64,000 nucleotides of DNA from Kiloniella majae (GTDB lineage: Bacteria; Pseudomonadota; Alphaproteobacteria; Kiloniellales; Kiloniellaceae). Under the pieces are notes generated by a model, which did not search any database, was not told where the DNA came from, and saw only the letters and a list, made by a program, of their open reading frames with translations. Where the stretch lies: positions 558,001 to 622,000 of the forward strand of contig NZ_MTSZ01000002.1 in assembly GCF_002118315.1 (NCBI RefSeq), in the 5' to 3' direction. The position numbers and the translations under genes are program-made. Positions 10,735-20,299 of the stretch are shown piece by piece (the stretch's first letter is position 1; each line of letters opens with the position of its first letter).

Positions 10735-11874
10735 ATGAGAAAAAAGCCCTCAAAAAATGCGCCTTCCCTACTCGATCCTGCGGTAGCTATTCGTCAAAAG
10801 GCCCTTGATCTAAAGTTTGATACTGTTGGGTTTTCGCCAGCTAAAATTAACAAGAAAAACCAACAAAACCTTCGTACTTTTCTGGATATGGGATATCACG
10901 GCGATATGGCGTGGATGGAAAACCGGATAGAGTGGCGCGAAGACCCAACGGCAATGTGGGAAGATGCCAAAAGCATTATAGTTTTGGGCGTCAATTATGG
11001 TCCGGCAGAACCTGCCCTAGCTAATCTGGATTTTGATGACCGTGGGAACATTTCAGTCTATGCCAGAAACAAAGACTATCACGATTTCATCAAGAAACGT
11101 CTAAAAGCCCTTGCCCGCTGGATGGTTGAAAGCCTGGACTGTCAGGTTAAAGTTTTTGTCGATACAGCCCCCGTTCTTGAAAAAGTTGCTGCTGCGCAAT
11201 CCGGTATTGGTTGGCAAGGCAAAAACACCCATCTGGTTTCCAGAGAATATGGATCGTGGCTTTTCCTTGGCGAGATTTACACTGACCTAGAACTCAAGAC
11301 AGATCGCCACGAGGAAGATCATTGCGGCAGTTGTAACAAGTGTTTGTCCATCTGCCCAACAGATGCCTTTCCTTCCCCTTACGTTCTGGATGCAAAACGC
11401 TGTATCTCATATCTCACAATTGAATATCATGGGCATATCGCCGAAGAGTTTCGCGCCCCAATGGGCAACCGTATTTATGGCTGTGATGACTGTATCGCAA
11501 TTTGTCCTTGGAATAAGTTTGCTGAAGCAACAAGTGAAGAACACCTTTTCCCAAGGATCGAATTAACAGCTCCTAGACTTGCCGACCTAGCTGAACTTGA
11601 TAATGCAACATTCCGACAGGTTTTCTCGGGCTCACCGGTAAAACGTATCGGGCGTGACCGTTTTATAAGGAATGTCCTTATCGGAATAGGAAACTGTGGC
11701 GATAAATCCATCACAAAACGTATTACACCTCTTTTAAAGGATGCATCTCCCTATGTCAGAGCAATGGCGGTTTGGGCGATGAAACGCTTGTTGGACAAAA
11801 AAGAATTCGAAGACTTACGACTTGAGTACAAAAGTAGCGAATTGGATGCTGATGTATTGGGAGAGTGGCAGTAA
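10735..11874 (+). CDS. queG: Epoxyqueuosine reductase
   Basis: QueG is a cobalamin-dependent iron-sulfur enzyme that reduces epoxyqueuosine to queuosine in tRNA. The 379-residue protein has VDTAPVLEK with the expected catalytic Asp, a first cluster motif CGSCNKCLSICPTDAF and a second CDDCIAICPWNKF, as in two-[4Fe-4S] QueG proteins. The C-terminal part (about 300-379) looks like helical HEAT-type repeats. Its place after queA and tgt completes a late queuosine cluster. The 92-bp gap to tgt allows either readthrough or its own promoter. Confidence 0.96.
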   Translation: MRKKPSKNAPSLLDPAVAIRQKALDLKFDTVGFSPAKINKKNQQNLRTFLDMGYHGDMAWMENRIEWREDPTAMWEDAKSIIVLGVNYGPAEPALANLDFDDRGNISVYARNKDYHDFIKKRLKALARWMVESLDCQVKVFVDTAPVLEKVAAAQSGIGWQGKNTHLVSREYGSWLFLGEIYTDLELKTDRHEEDHCGSCNKCLSICPTDAFPSPYVLDAKRCISYLTIEYHGHIAEEFRAPMGNRIYGCDDCIAICPWNKFAEATSEEHLFPRIELTAPRLADLAELDNATFRQVFSGSPVKRIGRDRFIRNVLIGIGNCGDKSITKRITPLLKDASPYVRAMAVWAMKRLLDKKEFEDLRLEYKSSELDADVLGEWQ

Positions 11875-11900
11875 AACTGCTCCCCCCTTCAACCATCAAG

Positions 11901-12263
11901 CTATCCGCCAACCGGGCTGGGTTTTGGGCCACGGGGATAGCAAACAAATGAAGCTCGTGCGCCCTGAAACATTGGACAGCCATTCCAAAGTAAATCTTCC
12001 CCTCTGAGCTCTATACGTCCGTCGCCGCATGTTTCTTTAGCAAAAGCGAGAACTTCTGCCGGCTCGTTGAGGTTTTTGCCATAACATACCCCAAATCCCC
12101 AAGGCGTATATTTGTTCTTTCCGTATATTTGTGCACCTTTGGCCACAGCCTTGGCTACAGGACGGGAAGCATCAACTTTGATAGGTTCATTTGCACATCC
12201 AGCCAATAAAACAACGGCAGATAGTATCAAGATTCGACGCAGACCATGTTTTATAATTTTCAA
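11901..12263 (-). CDS. Small Cys-rich lipoprotein of unknown function
   Basis: This 120-residue protein has a basic N-terminus, a hydrophobic segment and a lipobox LAGC with Cys23, so it should be lipid-anchored after export. Four more cysteines lie in the mature part, enough for two disulfides. The start is TTG at 12263: no ATG occurs before the signal peptide, and GGAGAGGAAG lies just upstream. Its TTG overlaps the stop of the upstream EamA gene (TTGA), so translation is coupled. I recognise no family. Confidence 0.78.
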   Translation of the reverse strand: MKIIKHGLRRILILSAVVLLAGCANEPIKVDASRPVAKAVAKGAQIYGKNKYTPWGFGVCYGKNLNEPAEVLAFAKETCGDGRIELRGEDLLWNGCPMFQGARASFVCYPRGPKPSPVGG

Positions 12264-13207
12264 ACTTCCTCTCCCGTTTTTTTATTTACGGCAAAACTAT
12301 TCACTACTCTTTTAGCAGATCTTCGTTTTATCTGCGTAACAACAATTCCCAGAAGTATTACAGCTAAAGCAATAAACGCTTCCTGCTCGTAGCGCTCGGA
12401 TAAGAACAAAAAACCCCAAATCATGCCAAAAACAGGCACGAGATAATTATTTAAAGCCGTAAAGCTCGCCCCGACTGCACCTAAGAGATAATAAAGAATA
12501 ATATAGGCTATTGCTGTTGATACGATTGAAAGCATTAACAATGCCCCAACACTTATAAGTGTTGGCTCAAGAGACATGGGCTCTTCAACAATAAAAGCCA
12601 TTGGCAAAGCCATCAAAGATGCGCAAAGCAAAATTGCAGATCCATTCACAATCGGATCTAATTTAACAAGCCCGACCTTCCTTGCAAAAACAGAGCTTGC
12701 ACCATAACAAAAACTGGCAAAGGCAACAGCAAGTTGCCCCAAAACAGAATCACCCAACCCATTTAGAGCTTCTGGCCCAACCAACAGTACTACACCACCG
12801 AAACCGATAACGGTCCCTATAAACTTTGGTAGAGACATCTTTTCATCGTCAGTCCAAAGATGAGCAATTAATAAAGCCGTCAAAGGAATGACAGCCATTA
12901 GAATGGCCGCAAGGCCGGAAGTAATATGTAACTCTCCCCAGGAAATAAGAACGAACGGTAATATATTTCCCGTAATCCCGATTAGTACATAATAGCGCCA
13001 CGTTCTAAAATCTTTGGGGAACCGCTTGCCTAAAATGAACATTAGGCTTGCCAAAACCAGAAAAGCGAAGAAAAGGCGAAAAGCTGTGAGTGTAACCGGG
13101 GTAATACTCTCCAGAGTAACCTTAATCAGGAAAAATGAGCTTCCCCATATAGCCCCGAGCATCACAAGAAGTACATATTGGTGGGGCTGTGGCTTATCTG
13201 ACAGCAT
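12260..13207 (-). CDS. EamA/DMT-superfamily transporter
   Basis: A 315-residue protein with about ten membrane segments arranged as two EamA repeats. GAIWGSSFFLIK at the N-terminus and the repeated PVFGMIWGFLFLSE near the end of the second repeat are typical. Members export amino acids, metabolites or drugs across the inner membrane; the substrate cannot be told here. It is followed by a coupled small lipoprotein gene. Confidence 0.88.
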   Translation of the reverse strand: MLSDKPQPHQYVLLVMLGAIWGSSFFLIKVTLESITPVTLTAFRLFFAFLVLASLMFILGKRFPKDFRTWRYYVLIGITGNILPFVLISWGELHITSGLAAILMAVIPLTALLIAHLWTDDEKMSLPKFIGTVIGFGGVVLLVGPEALNGLGDSVLGQLAVAFASFCYGASSVFARKVGLVKLDPIVNGSAILLCASLMALPMAFIVEEPMSLEPTLISVGALLMLSIVSTAIAYIILYYLLGAVGASFTALNNYLVPVFGMIWGFLFLSERYEQEAFIALAVILLGIVVTQIKRRSAKRVVNSFAVNKKTGEEV

Positions 13208-13324
13208 AAAAAGGATTCCATTGGGAGTTTTAATTTACCCCCAATGTTTCAAGAAACTGAGATAAAGGCAATCGCTATCTAATTATGCCTGCCTTCCATC
13301 CATATAGAAGAGAAAAGAGTTTTC

Positions 13325-13702
13325 TTAGCTCTGCGCTTCGGCATCCATATCGGACGAAGCTTCGCTGGAAGGTAATCCATCCCTAGCTTTCGTACTTATT
13401 GTTTTGAGCTGATCAACATGTGAAGAGAGTGACTGAACAATACCGCCAATTTCCGTCGTTGCCTGGCTGGTTTGTCCGGCCAGCTGTTTCACTTCACCGG
13501 CAACCACCGCAAAACCTTTCCCCGCATCACCAGCACGAGCGGCTTCAATCGTTGCGTTCAAAGCCAAAAGATTTGTCTGACGGGCAATAGCGTCAATCTG
13601 TTGGGCAACCTGCCCTACGTTTTCAATTTCAATACTAAGCTGAGCAATTTCATCAAAAATTTTATCTATGCTTTGCTCAATAACACCCGTGTTTGGATTC
13701 AT
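13325..13702 (-). CDS. Free-standing chemoreceptor signalling-tip protein (mini-MCP)
   Basis: This 125-residue protein consists almost only of the methyl-accepting chemotaxis hairpin tip: [24 protein letters not shown] followed by [13 protein letters not shown] (residues 36-75, the core that binds CheA and CheW), flanked by short coiled-coil arms. There is no membrane segment, sensor or HAMP domain. ATG at 13702 is preceded by GGGAGC about ten bases upstream, which argues for a real gene rather than the tail of a broken receptor. No chemotaxis genes lie nearby. It may be a soluble adaptor or minimal receptor. Confidence 0.75.
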   Translation of the reverse strand: MNPNTGVIEQSIDKIFDEIAQLSIEIENVGQVAQQIDAIARQTNLLALNATIEAARAGDAGKGFAVVAGEVKQLAGQTSQATTEIGGIVQSLSSHVDQLKTISTKARDGLPSSEASSDMDAEAQS

Positions 13703-14079
13703 TTAACTCGTGCTCCCGTTAGACTTAAGACACACTGATAACAACTTGCCATTAACGTGAGATTAATTCGGCCCTTAAAATATAATTTTTTTTCAAAAGC
13801 AATATTCTAGCTAACAACATTCTTAGCAATGCTATAATGACTATATTAACTTTTTATCATTACCACCGAAATAGAGCTTAAAAACATAAAGAAAAACGTG
13901 GAATACGGGATAATTTATGACAAATTGTCTCTATTGGTTGAAAAAACTCCCGCAACAATCTTTTGTTATGTATAAGTGATGACCATGAAACATTATCCAT
14001 TCATTTTTGCTTAAGAGGATAATGCTAGGTTACGGGAAGTTCTTTGCTATAAAAAGCTGGTTGGACTTAATAAAACTGG
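13703..14079. other. Intergenic region between mini-MCP and sensor kinase
   Basis: This 377-bp stretch is strongly AT-rich and lies between two divergent genes, so it should hold promoters for both. I see no convincing ORF (the longest ATG frame near 13980 is 11 codons), no clear hairpin with a T-run, and no promoter close enough to consensus to call. Confidence 0.6.
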
Positions 14080-15996
14080 TTGGCAAAAGCTGTTATTAAA
14101 GCATTGATACGTTTGGGTGTGGAGCGCCGTTTGAATCTAAATATACGCAACTCCATTTGCGGAAAGCTGCTATCGATCTATATTCCGCTGATCAGCATCA
14201 GCTTGCTGCTTCTTTTTACGGTCCTTGAAAGTCGGAACATTCACAAGCTGAATTCCGAGCTTGGAACGCGTCTGGATAAAATGGTCGACATTCAGGGAAC
14301 CGCTTTATCAACCCCGGTCTGGAACTATGATCTGGACTCTATTCAGGCTATTTTGCTGGCACTGTCTAGAAACCCAGAATTCCATTCTGCCCAGGTTTAT
14401 GACACTGACGGTCTCATCCTTGCTGAGTTAACCAGTGAAGACGCACAAACTGTTGATGCCGCGCTTTCGAGAGAGACGGAAATCAAGCACAACTCTTTTG
14501 ATCGTCTTGAAACAATTGGAACCGTCAAGGTCTTGTTCCACGATGCCCTGATTTCAGCAGAAATCAAAGAAAGACTGATCTTTGACGGCTTGGTTATGGT
14601 CGTTACCATACTCGTGCTATCCGCCCTTACTTTTTTGGGCGCAAATTCTTACATTGGTGTCCCGCTCAAACTCTTGCTGGAATCAATCCAAACAGAAAAA
14701 CAGCATAAAAACCGTGTAGCTGTGAACTGGACCTCAAATGATGAGCTTGGTGCCGTTGTAACCGCCTATAATGATCTTTTACAAAAGCAATCAGCTTATG
14801 AAGCCGCCGTAAAGGCCTCTGAACTTCGTGCTAAACGTTCTGAAGCTCAACTGACACAAGCAATCGAAACCATGTCAGAGGGCTTCGCTCTCTATGATCA
14901 AGAAGACAAGTTGGTCCTTTGTAACAGTAACTACCGTAATATCTCAGCCAAACGTGCTCGTATCATAACGCTTGGATCGCGCTTTGAAGATCAAGTCCGA
15001 GAACTTGTCTATGCTGGCGATTTTGTCGGGACAGAAGGACGAGAAGAAGAATTTATCCAAGAGACCTGTGCAAGTCATGAATCCCTGCAAGAGCGGATGA
15101 TCTTGCACCTAAGCAATGGTACCTGGTTACAGTTCAACCATCGGCGGACACCCGCAAAGGAAATTGTTGTTCTTGCCACAGACATCACACCTTTGAAAAA
15201 TCAAGAACGAGAGATTCGCCGCGCCAAAGAAATTGCCGATCAGGCAAATACTGCGAAATCTCAATTCCTTGCGAATATGAGTCACGAACTTAGAACCCCC
15301 CTGAATGCAATCCTTGGATTCTCAGAGATTATGAAGGGTGAATTGATGGGGCCTTTGGGCTCGACACACTATAAATCCTATTGTCAGGACATCCATTCAT
15401 CGGGTACCCACCTACTCGATTTGATTAATGATATTCTCGATCTTTCCAAGATTGAGGCCGGTGCTTTTGAGTTACAGGATGAAACGGTTGATATAACACA
15501 AACAGCCCGTGCAGCTCATAAGCTCGTCGTCGGGCAAAGCTCTTCTGAATTTGTTCCTGTCACACTCGACATTCCTGATAACCTCCCCTTTGTACGCGCA
15601 GATTTAAGGGCTATTAAACAAATCCTTCTGAACTTGCTTTCAAACGCCGTAAAATTCACACCGCAAGGAGGAGAAGTTATTCTCAAAGCTCTGGAAAATG
15701 ACGATAGCAGCCTAAGCATTCAAATTAAGGATACCGGCATTGGCATCCCTAAACATGAACTGGAAAGAATTCTAGAGCCCTTTATTCGCGCCGACACACC
15801 AATGACACGCGCTTTTGAAGGGACTGGCTTGGGGCTACCACTGGTTAAATCTCTTATGGAGCAACACGACGGTCAGCTTGGCCTGGACAGTGAAATCAAC
15901 AAAGGCACCGTTGCAACGATCACCTTCCCTGCATCCAGAGTGATACCCCGGGTAGAGGGAGATACTCTTCTAAGCCAATCGATCAGCAACGCTTAA
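14080..15996 (+). CDS. PAS-type membrane sensor histidine kinase
   Basis: A 638-residue kinase with membrane segments at about 30-47 and 168-190 around a periplasmic sensor (the STPVWNYD pattern resembles CHASE-type sensors), then a HAMP-like linker, a PAS-like region (about 255-370), and a HisKA domain with His402 in SHELRTPLN. The ATPase has an N-box (NLLSNAVKF), G1 (DTGIGIP) and G2 (GTGLGLP). No ATG is available; TTG at 14080 is the longest frame and GTG at about 14119 is an alternative. No response regulator is adjacent, so its output is unknown. Confidence 0.88.
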   Translation: MAKAVIKALIRLGVERRLNLNIRNSICGKLLSIYIPLISISLLLLFTVLESRNIHKLNSELGTRLDKMVDIQGTALSTPVWNYDLDSIQAILLALSRNPEFHSAQVYDTDGLILAELTSEDAQTVDAALSRETEIKHNSFDRLETIGTVKVLFHDALISAEIKERLIFDGLVMVVTILVLSALTFLGANSYIGVPLKLLLESIQTEKQHKNRVAVNWTSNDELGAVVTAYNDLLQKQSAYEAAVKASELRAKRSEAQLTQAIETMSEGFALYDQEDKLVLCNSNYRNISAKRARIITLGSRFEDQVRELVYAGDFVGTEGREEEFIQETCASHESLQERMILHLSNGTWLQFNHRRTPAKEIVVLATDITPLKNQEREIRRAKEIADQANTAKSQFLANMSHELRTPLNAILGFSEIMKGELMGPLGSTHYKSYCQDIHSSGTHLLDLINDILDLSKIEAGAFELQDETVDITQTARAAHKLVVGQSSSEFVPVTLDIPDNLPFVRADLRAIKQILLNLLSNAVKFTPQGGEVILKALENDDSSLSIQIKDTGIGIPKHELERILEPFIRADTPMTRAFEGTGLGLPLVKSLMEQHDGQLGLDSEINKGTVATITFPASRVIPRVEGDTLLSQSISNA

Positions 15997-16020
15997 AAAC
16001 GATATGTATCGTGCCCGATA

Positions 16021-16049
16021 AAAAAAGCTCCATATTGGAGCCTTTTTTA
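16021..16049. terminator. Bidirectional terminator between sensor kinase and der
   Basis: Stem GCTCC (16027-16031), loop ATATT, stem GGAGC (16037-16041), with an A-run before and a T-run after. It lies between two convergent genes and can serve both strands. Confidence 0.8.
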
Positions 16050-16053
16050 TTCA

Positions 16054-17526
16054 CTAATTTTTCTTTTTCTTGCCCGCATAAGGGTTGTCACCCTTTTTCA
16101 TATGCATTCGGAGAGGTACACCTGGCATATCAAAGGTTTCACGGAGGTTGTTCTCCAAGAACCTTGTGTATGATGCCGGAAGATCTTCCGGCAACGAGCA
16201 AGAGATCGCAAAAGTAGGCGGTCTTGTTCTGGCTTGTGTAATGTATTTCAATTTAATCCGCCGCCCACCAGGAGCAGGTGGCGGATGACGCTCAATCAAC
16301 TCGGCAAGCCATCTGTTCAACCCTGCAGTAGGCAACCGGATGTTCCACACATCGTAAATTTCAAAGACAGTATCCAGCATCTTATTCAGCTTGTGCCCTT
16401 TAAGAGCAGATATTGTCACAACGGGAATACCTTTGACCTGTGGCAGAGATGTTAACAGGCGATCTTTCACCCGCTGCATAACCGCCTCTTTGTCTTTACA
16501 GGTATCCCATTTATTCACAACGATAATCAGAGCACGACCTTCGTCAATCACAGTTCTTGCAATTGTTAGATCTTGTTTCTCCAAGACACCATCAGCGTCC
16601 AGAACCAACGCAACAACCTGCGCATATTTAAGCGCGCGAATGGTATCAGAAGCGGAAAGTTTTTCTACTTTATCTTCGATTTTCGACCGTCGGCGTAACC
16701 CGGCTGTATCCACAAGCTTAAGAGGTTTTCCACGGTATTCCCATTCAATGGCAATCGCATCCCGAGTAATTCCAGCTTCTGGCCCCGTCAGTAACCTGTC
16801 TTCGTCAATTAACTTATTGATGAGCGTTGATTTTCCAACATTGGGACGCCCGACGATAGCGAGTTGAAGAGGTCCACGATCCTCCTCATCCTCATCATCT
16901 TCAAAGTCGTCGAACTCATCGTCAGGACTTTCATCTTCGTCAAGCTTATCCTGATCTTCGGACGCGGCTTTACTCTCCAAGCCATCTTCTGGTTTCTCAA
17001 ATGCTTCTGCCGATGCCTTTGCTTCAACAGCACGTGTCATATGCTCTTTGATAACATCGTACAAATCACTGCTGCCCAAACCATGCTCTGCCGAAAATGG
17101 AATAGGTTCGCCCAGTCCCAAAGAGTAAGCTTCCATAAGCCCTTCGTCGCCAACTTTTCCTTCACATTTGTTTGCCATTAATGCGATAGGCGTTTTTCCG
17201 CGGCGGAGATGCTTCGCAAAATGTTCATCAATTGGCATAACGCCTACACGAGCATCAATAACCATAATAACGAGATCAGCGTCTTCAACGGCACGTTCGG
17301 TTTGCCTGCGCATGCGTGCTTCCAGGCTACCATCAAAGGCTTCTTCCAGACCTGCCGTATCAATAATCCGAAATCTACAATCGAAAAGATAGGCATCGCC
17401 CTCTCTCCGGTCACGTGTTACCCCTGGCTGATCATCAACAAGAGCGAGCCGTTTTCCAACAAGTCGGTTAAAAAGCGTCGACTTACCAACATTCGGGCGC
17501 CCTACAATAGCGACTGTAAAAGTCAT
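16054..17526 (-). CDS. der: Ribosome biogenesis GTPase Der (EngA)
   Basis: Der is a double GTPase needed for 50S ribosome assembly. The 490-residue protein has two G domains, each with GRPNVGKST (near 8 and 234), DTAGL and NKxE/NKWD motifs, then a KH-like C-terminal domain with GGRRIKLKY. Between the G domains lies a highly acidic linker (about residues 195-226, mostly Asp and Glu) that makes the protein longer than the compact forms. It follows bamB by 38 bp in a common arrangement with the yfgM-like gene. Confidence 0.96.
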   Translation of the reverse strand: MTFTVAIVGRPNVGKSTLFNRLVGKRLALVDDQPGVTRDRREGDAYLFDCRFRIIDTAGLEEAFDGSLEARMRRQTERAVEDADLVIMVIDARVGVMPIDEHFAKHLRRGKTPIALMANKCEGKVGDEGLMEAYSLGLGEPIPFSAEHGLGSSDLYDVIKEHMTRAVEAKASAEAFEKPEDGLESKAASEDQDKLDEDESPDDEFDDFEDDEDEEDRGPLQLAIVGRPNVGKSTLINKLIDEDRLLTGPEAGITRDAIAIEWEYRGKPLKLVDTAGLRRRSKIEDKVEKLSASDTIRALKYAQVVALVLDADGVLEKQDLTIARTVIDEGRALIIVVNKWDTCKDKEAVMQRVKDRLLTSLPQVKGIPVVTISALKGHKLNKMLDTVFEIYDVWNIRLPTAGLNRWLAELIERHPPPAPGGRRIKLKYITQARTRPPTFAISCSLPEDLPASYTRFLENNLRETFDMPGVPLRMHMKKGDNPYAGKKKKN

Positions 17527-17564
17527 TTTTTTGTCTTTCTACTCGCGACATAGCCTCAAAGGGC

Positions 17565-18893
17565 TTATTGCATTGCGATAATTTCTGCTTCAGCTGTCAG
17601 GAAATATAAACTATTCCCCACAACAACTGGCGGCATTGCTGCCCCATCCGGAAGTTCAAGATATCCCAAGATATCGCCTGTGTAAGGCGACAAGGAAATC
17701 GCCTCGCCATGTGACCCTGCAATAATCAAACGGTCACTTGCCAACACCGGGCCTTGCCATGCGATTAACCCCTTACGATCTTCCTGATCCATGAAGCGTG
17801 GTAAAGATTGTATCCAGCGGATACGCCCATCTTGTCTTCTAATCGCTGCAATCTGTGAGTCATTGGTCAGCACATAGATAAATTCACCAGCCACCCACGG
17901 CATCTGAACACCGCCGATATCCGTATCCCAAAGACGCACTCCTTCCTTGAGATCAATAGCAACCATACGGCCAGAGTGACTTATGGCAATCACCCGATCC
18001 CGGTCAATAACTGGCATGGCCTTGATATGAGCAAGATCAGTCAAAGGATCAGTCTTCTTGACAGAAGAAAGGTTCATATTCCAGTCTTCTTCGCCTTCAA
18101 TAACATCAATGGCGACAATTTCACCAGAAGAATAAGGTACGATCAGCTTACGTCCAGCAACTGCAGGACTTGCACCGCCAAGAAGGCTGGTCTCAGATTG
18201 TAGCCCGATATGGCTCCATAAACGCCGCCCATCATCAGCCGCCAGAGCAAGGGTCTGGTTATCAAGCGTAACAATGAAAACACGCCCCCCATTGACCGTC
18301 GGAGCGGCTCTGATCGGGGCTGGAGCATTTTGGGACCAAATGACATCACCAGAACGAACATCTAAAGCAAAAACTCTGGCGAACCCTGTTGAAACGAAAA
18401 TTCGACCATCTGCATAGGCTATACCACCGCCGAAGAAACCATCATCTTCATCATTAGGATCCAGATCTTTTTCCCAGTAAACGCGACCAGTCAAACGATC
18501 ATAAGCTTTTACCGTAGACCTAGAATCCATTGTAAAGAGAACTGATTCCACAACAATAGGCTGCGCTAGAATCAACTCATCCCCATCACTTTCTTCACCA
18601 ATATCATCACTCCAGCTCTCTCTCGGAATATCACCCAAAGAAAGATGGAACATGGCGTGGGCAGGATTTCCGCCATTATGTGTCCAATAGGTATTTTTAA
18701 AAGGCTGGGGCAGAACAATGCGTTGATCACTGATTGAAGGATCAGCTTGCAACCCCTTATCAACAGACTGAATGGAAATACGTGCACCAGGCAAAGGAGG
18801 AGCTTCGTCATCCCCCCACCATTCATCGGCTAAACTACAGCCGGAAAGAACAAAGCCAAGCCCCAGTATCAACAGGCCTTTACGCATCCCCAT
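17565..18893 (-). CDS. bamB: Outer membrane assembly lipoprotein BamB
   Basis: BamB is the beta-propeller lipoprotein of the BAM complex that inserts outer-membrane proteins. The 442-residue protein has a signal peptide with lipobox LSGC (Cys19) and many PQQ-type repeats (AxDxxxGxxxW patterns such as ALDVRSGDVIW and AIDVIEGEEDW). It sits between the yfgM-like gene (5 bp upstream) and der, the usual arrangement. Confidence 0.93.
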   Translation of the reverse strand: MGMRKGLLILGLGFVLSGCSLADEWWGDDEAPPLPGARISIQSVDKGLQADPSISDQRIVLPQPFKNTYWTHNGGNPAHAMFHLSLGDIPRESWSDDIGEESDGDELILAQPIVVESVLFTMDSRSTVKAYDRLTGRVYWEKDLDPNDEDDGFFGGGIAYADGRIFVSTGFARVFALDVRSGDVIWSQNAPAPIRAAPTVNGGRVFIVTLDNQTLALAADDGRRLWSHIGLQSETSLLGGASPAVAGRKLIVPYSSGEIVAIDVIEGEEDWNMNLSSVKKTDPLTDLAHIKAMPVIDRDRVIAISHSGRMVAIDLKEGVRLWDTDIGGVQMPWVAGEFIYVLTNDSQIAAIRRQDGRIRWIQSLPRFMDQEDRKGLIAWQGPVLASDRLIIAGSHGEAISLSPYTGDILGYLELPDGAAMPPVVVGNSLYFLTAEAEIIAMQ

Positions 18894-18898
18894 GTAAC

Positions 18899-19540
18899 TT
18901 ACTCCGCCAAGCTTTCTAGTATTTGACTGGATCTACTTTTAATCCCATTAGGTGTATCTGCCTCATCAACAAGCTGCTGAAAAAGTGTCTTAGCCGCTGT
19001 GATATCTCCTTCGCGTAAAGCCACCATTGCCTGTAATTCAATCGCACTATATCGGAACGCACCATTCGCAACAGCCAAGCCTGCCAAACGTTGTTTTACA
19101 TCAGTGATATCACCGTTCTCGACGAGATGCATCGCAGCTAATAAAGCAGCAACATCTTTCAACGCTGTCAACGGAGGATTGCTTGCAGCAACTTCATCCC
19201 AAATTTCAACAGCGGCAGCAGTCTCACCAGATTCTGCAAGTAAACGTGCCCGTTCAAAACGGGCAAGCGTACCATAACCATCATCTTCTTGTGCCAATGA
19301 CGTCAATTTTTCTGTCGCTTCATCTGCTTTACCAGCTTGGGTTAGTTCCAAAGCCGATGCAAATGTTGCTGATTTTTCAGCTTGAACAGTGCTTTTGTAG
19401 CTTTCCCATCCTTGAAAACCAGCGGTTGCAGCAACCACTAGAACAGCAGCACCTATTGCCCACTTACCATACTTTTTCCAAAGAACTTCAACGCGTTCAC
19501 GTTTCAGATCTTCTTCAACTTCCTGAAAAATATCAGCCAC
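18899..19540 (-). CDS. YfgM-like membrane-anchored TPR protein
   Basis: A 213-residue protein with a cytoplasmic basic N-terminus (EVEEDLKRERVE), one membrane segment at about 29-45 and a helical TPR-like periplasmic part. The N-terminal EEDLKxERxxxLWKKYGK pattern matches the tetratricopeptide family found upstream of bamB. In Escherichia coli the related YfgM works with PpiD at the Sec translocon; a similar role is inferred only. It starts the operon with bamB and der. Confidence 0.85.
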   Translation of the reverse strand: MADIFQEVEEDLKRERVEVLWKKYGKWAIGAAVLVVAATAGFQGWESYKSTVQAEKSATFASALELTQAGKADEATEKLTSLAQEDDGYGTLARFERARLLAESGETAAAVEIWDEVAASNPPLTALKDVAALLAAMHLVENGDITDVKQRLAGLAVANGAFRYSAIELQAMVALREGDITAAKTLFQQLVDEADTPNGIKSRSSQILESLAE

Positions 19541-19803
19541 GAATTAGTTATCCCTCGTTTTGGTGAACCACCATTTGAAAATGCAGCGGCCTTATTAAGC
19601 TTACGATCAAATGATCATCACTCGAAATTCGTTGAACTTTATATAGAAACTTTACCCCGACAACAATCGCCAATCATCAAATAAGGAGATCCCGCTCAAA
19701 AGATGATCGTAAAATTTACTAATAATTTATTTACTAAAATACCTTAAGCTTTATGCAGAGACATTTCACCGATCTAATAATCGGTATTAATCTAGGCAAA
19801 ATT

Positions 19804-20181
19804 ATGAAGCGTTTTTTAAGTGCATTACTAATAAGTTTTACGGCTTTAACATCTTTGGGTGGATGTAGCTTGACTGACCCTGTGACTGCAGCGGCCAGCG
19901 TGGGAACGCTTGTTCATACAGATAAAACCATAACAGACCATTTCGTAAGCTGGGCAATGGCCAAAGACTGCTCTATTGTTTACACGTCAAAAGGTGAAGC
20001 CTATTGCCGAGATGAACAGCTGGAAAATGGATTAGCAAATTCAGGCTATGAAAACCTCTATTGTTATCGGAATATAGGTGGTGTGACTTGTTATGAAAGC
20101 CCTTACGATGAAGCCAGTTCACAAACCACTATCTACCACAGCACACAATTTCCACCATCAAATGTTGCTTCTGGGAATTAA
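19804..20181 (+). CDS. Small Cys-rich lipoprotein of unknown function
   Basis: A 125-residue protein whose start I place at ATG 19804, where a signal peptide begins (MKRFLSALLIS) leading to lipobox LGGC, Cys21. An upstream in-frame ATG at 19753 would put 17 non-signal residues before it and is less likely. The mature part has four further cysteines (AKDCS, AYCRD, LYCYR, VTCYE), so two disulfides are plausible. It stands alone, and I recognise no family. Confidence 0.75.
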   Translation: MKRFLSALLISFTALTSLGGCSLTDPVTAAASVGTLVHTDKTITDHFVSWAMAKDCSIVYTSKGEAYCRDEQLENGLANSGYENLYCYRNIGGVTCYESPYDEASSQTTIYHSTQFPPSNVASGN

Positions 20182-20299
20182 TCACTAAGAACATTGGCTT
20201 ACAGCAACTATTTTCTAACAAAATTTCAAGAATAAGTGGACCTTTGTCGAAAAATCAGCCACCCTGTATGCATGGATATTCATTGCGTAAAGGTGCTGA

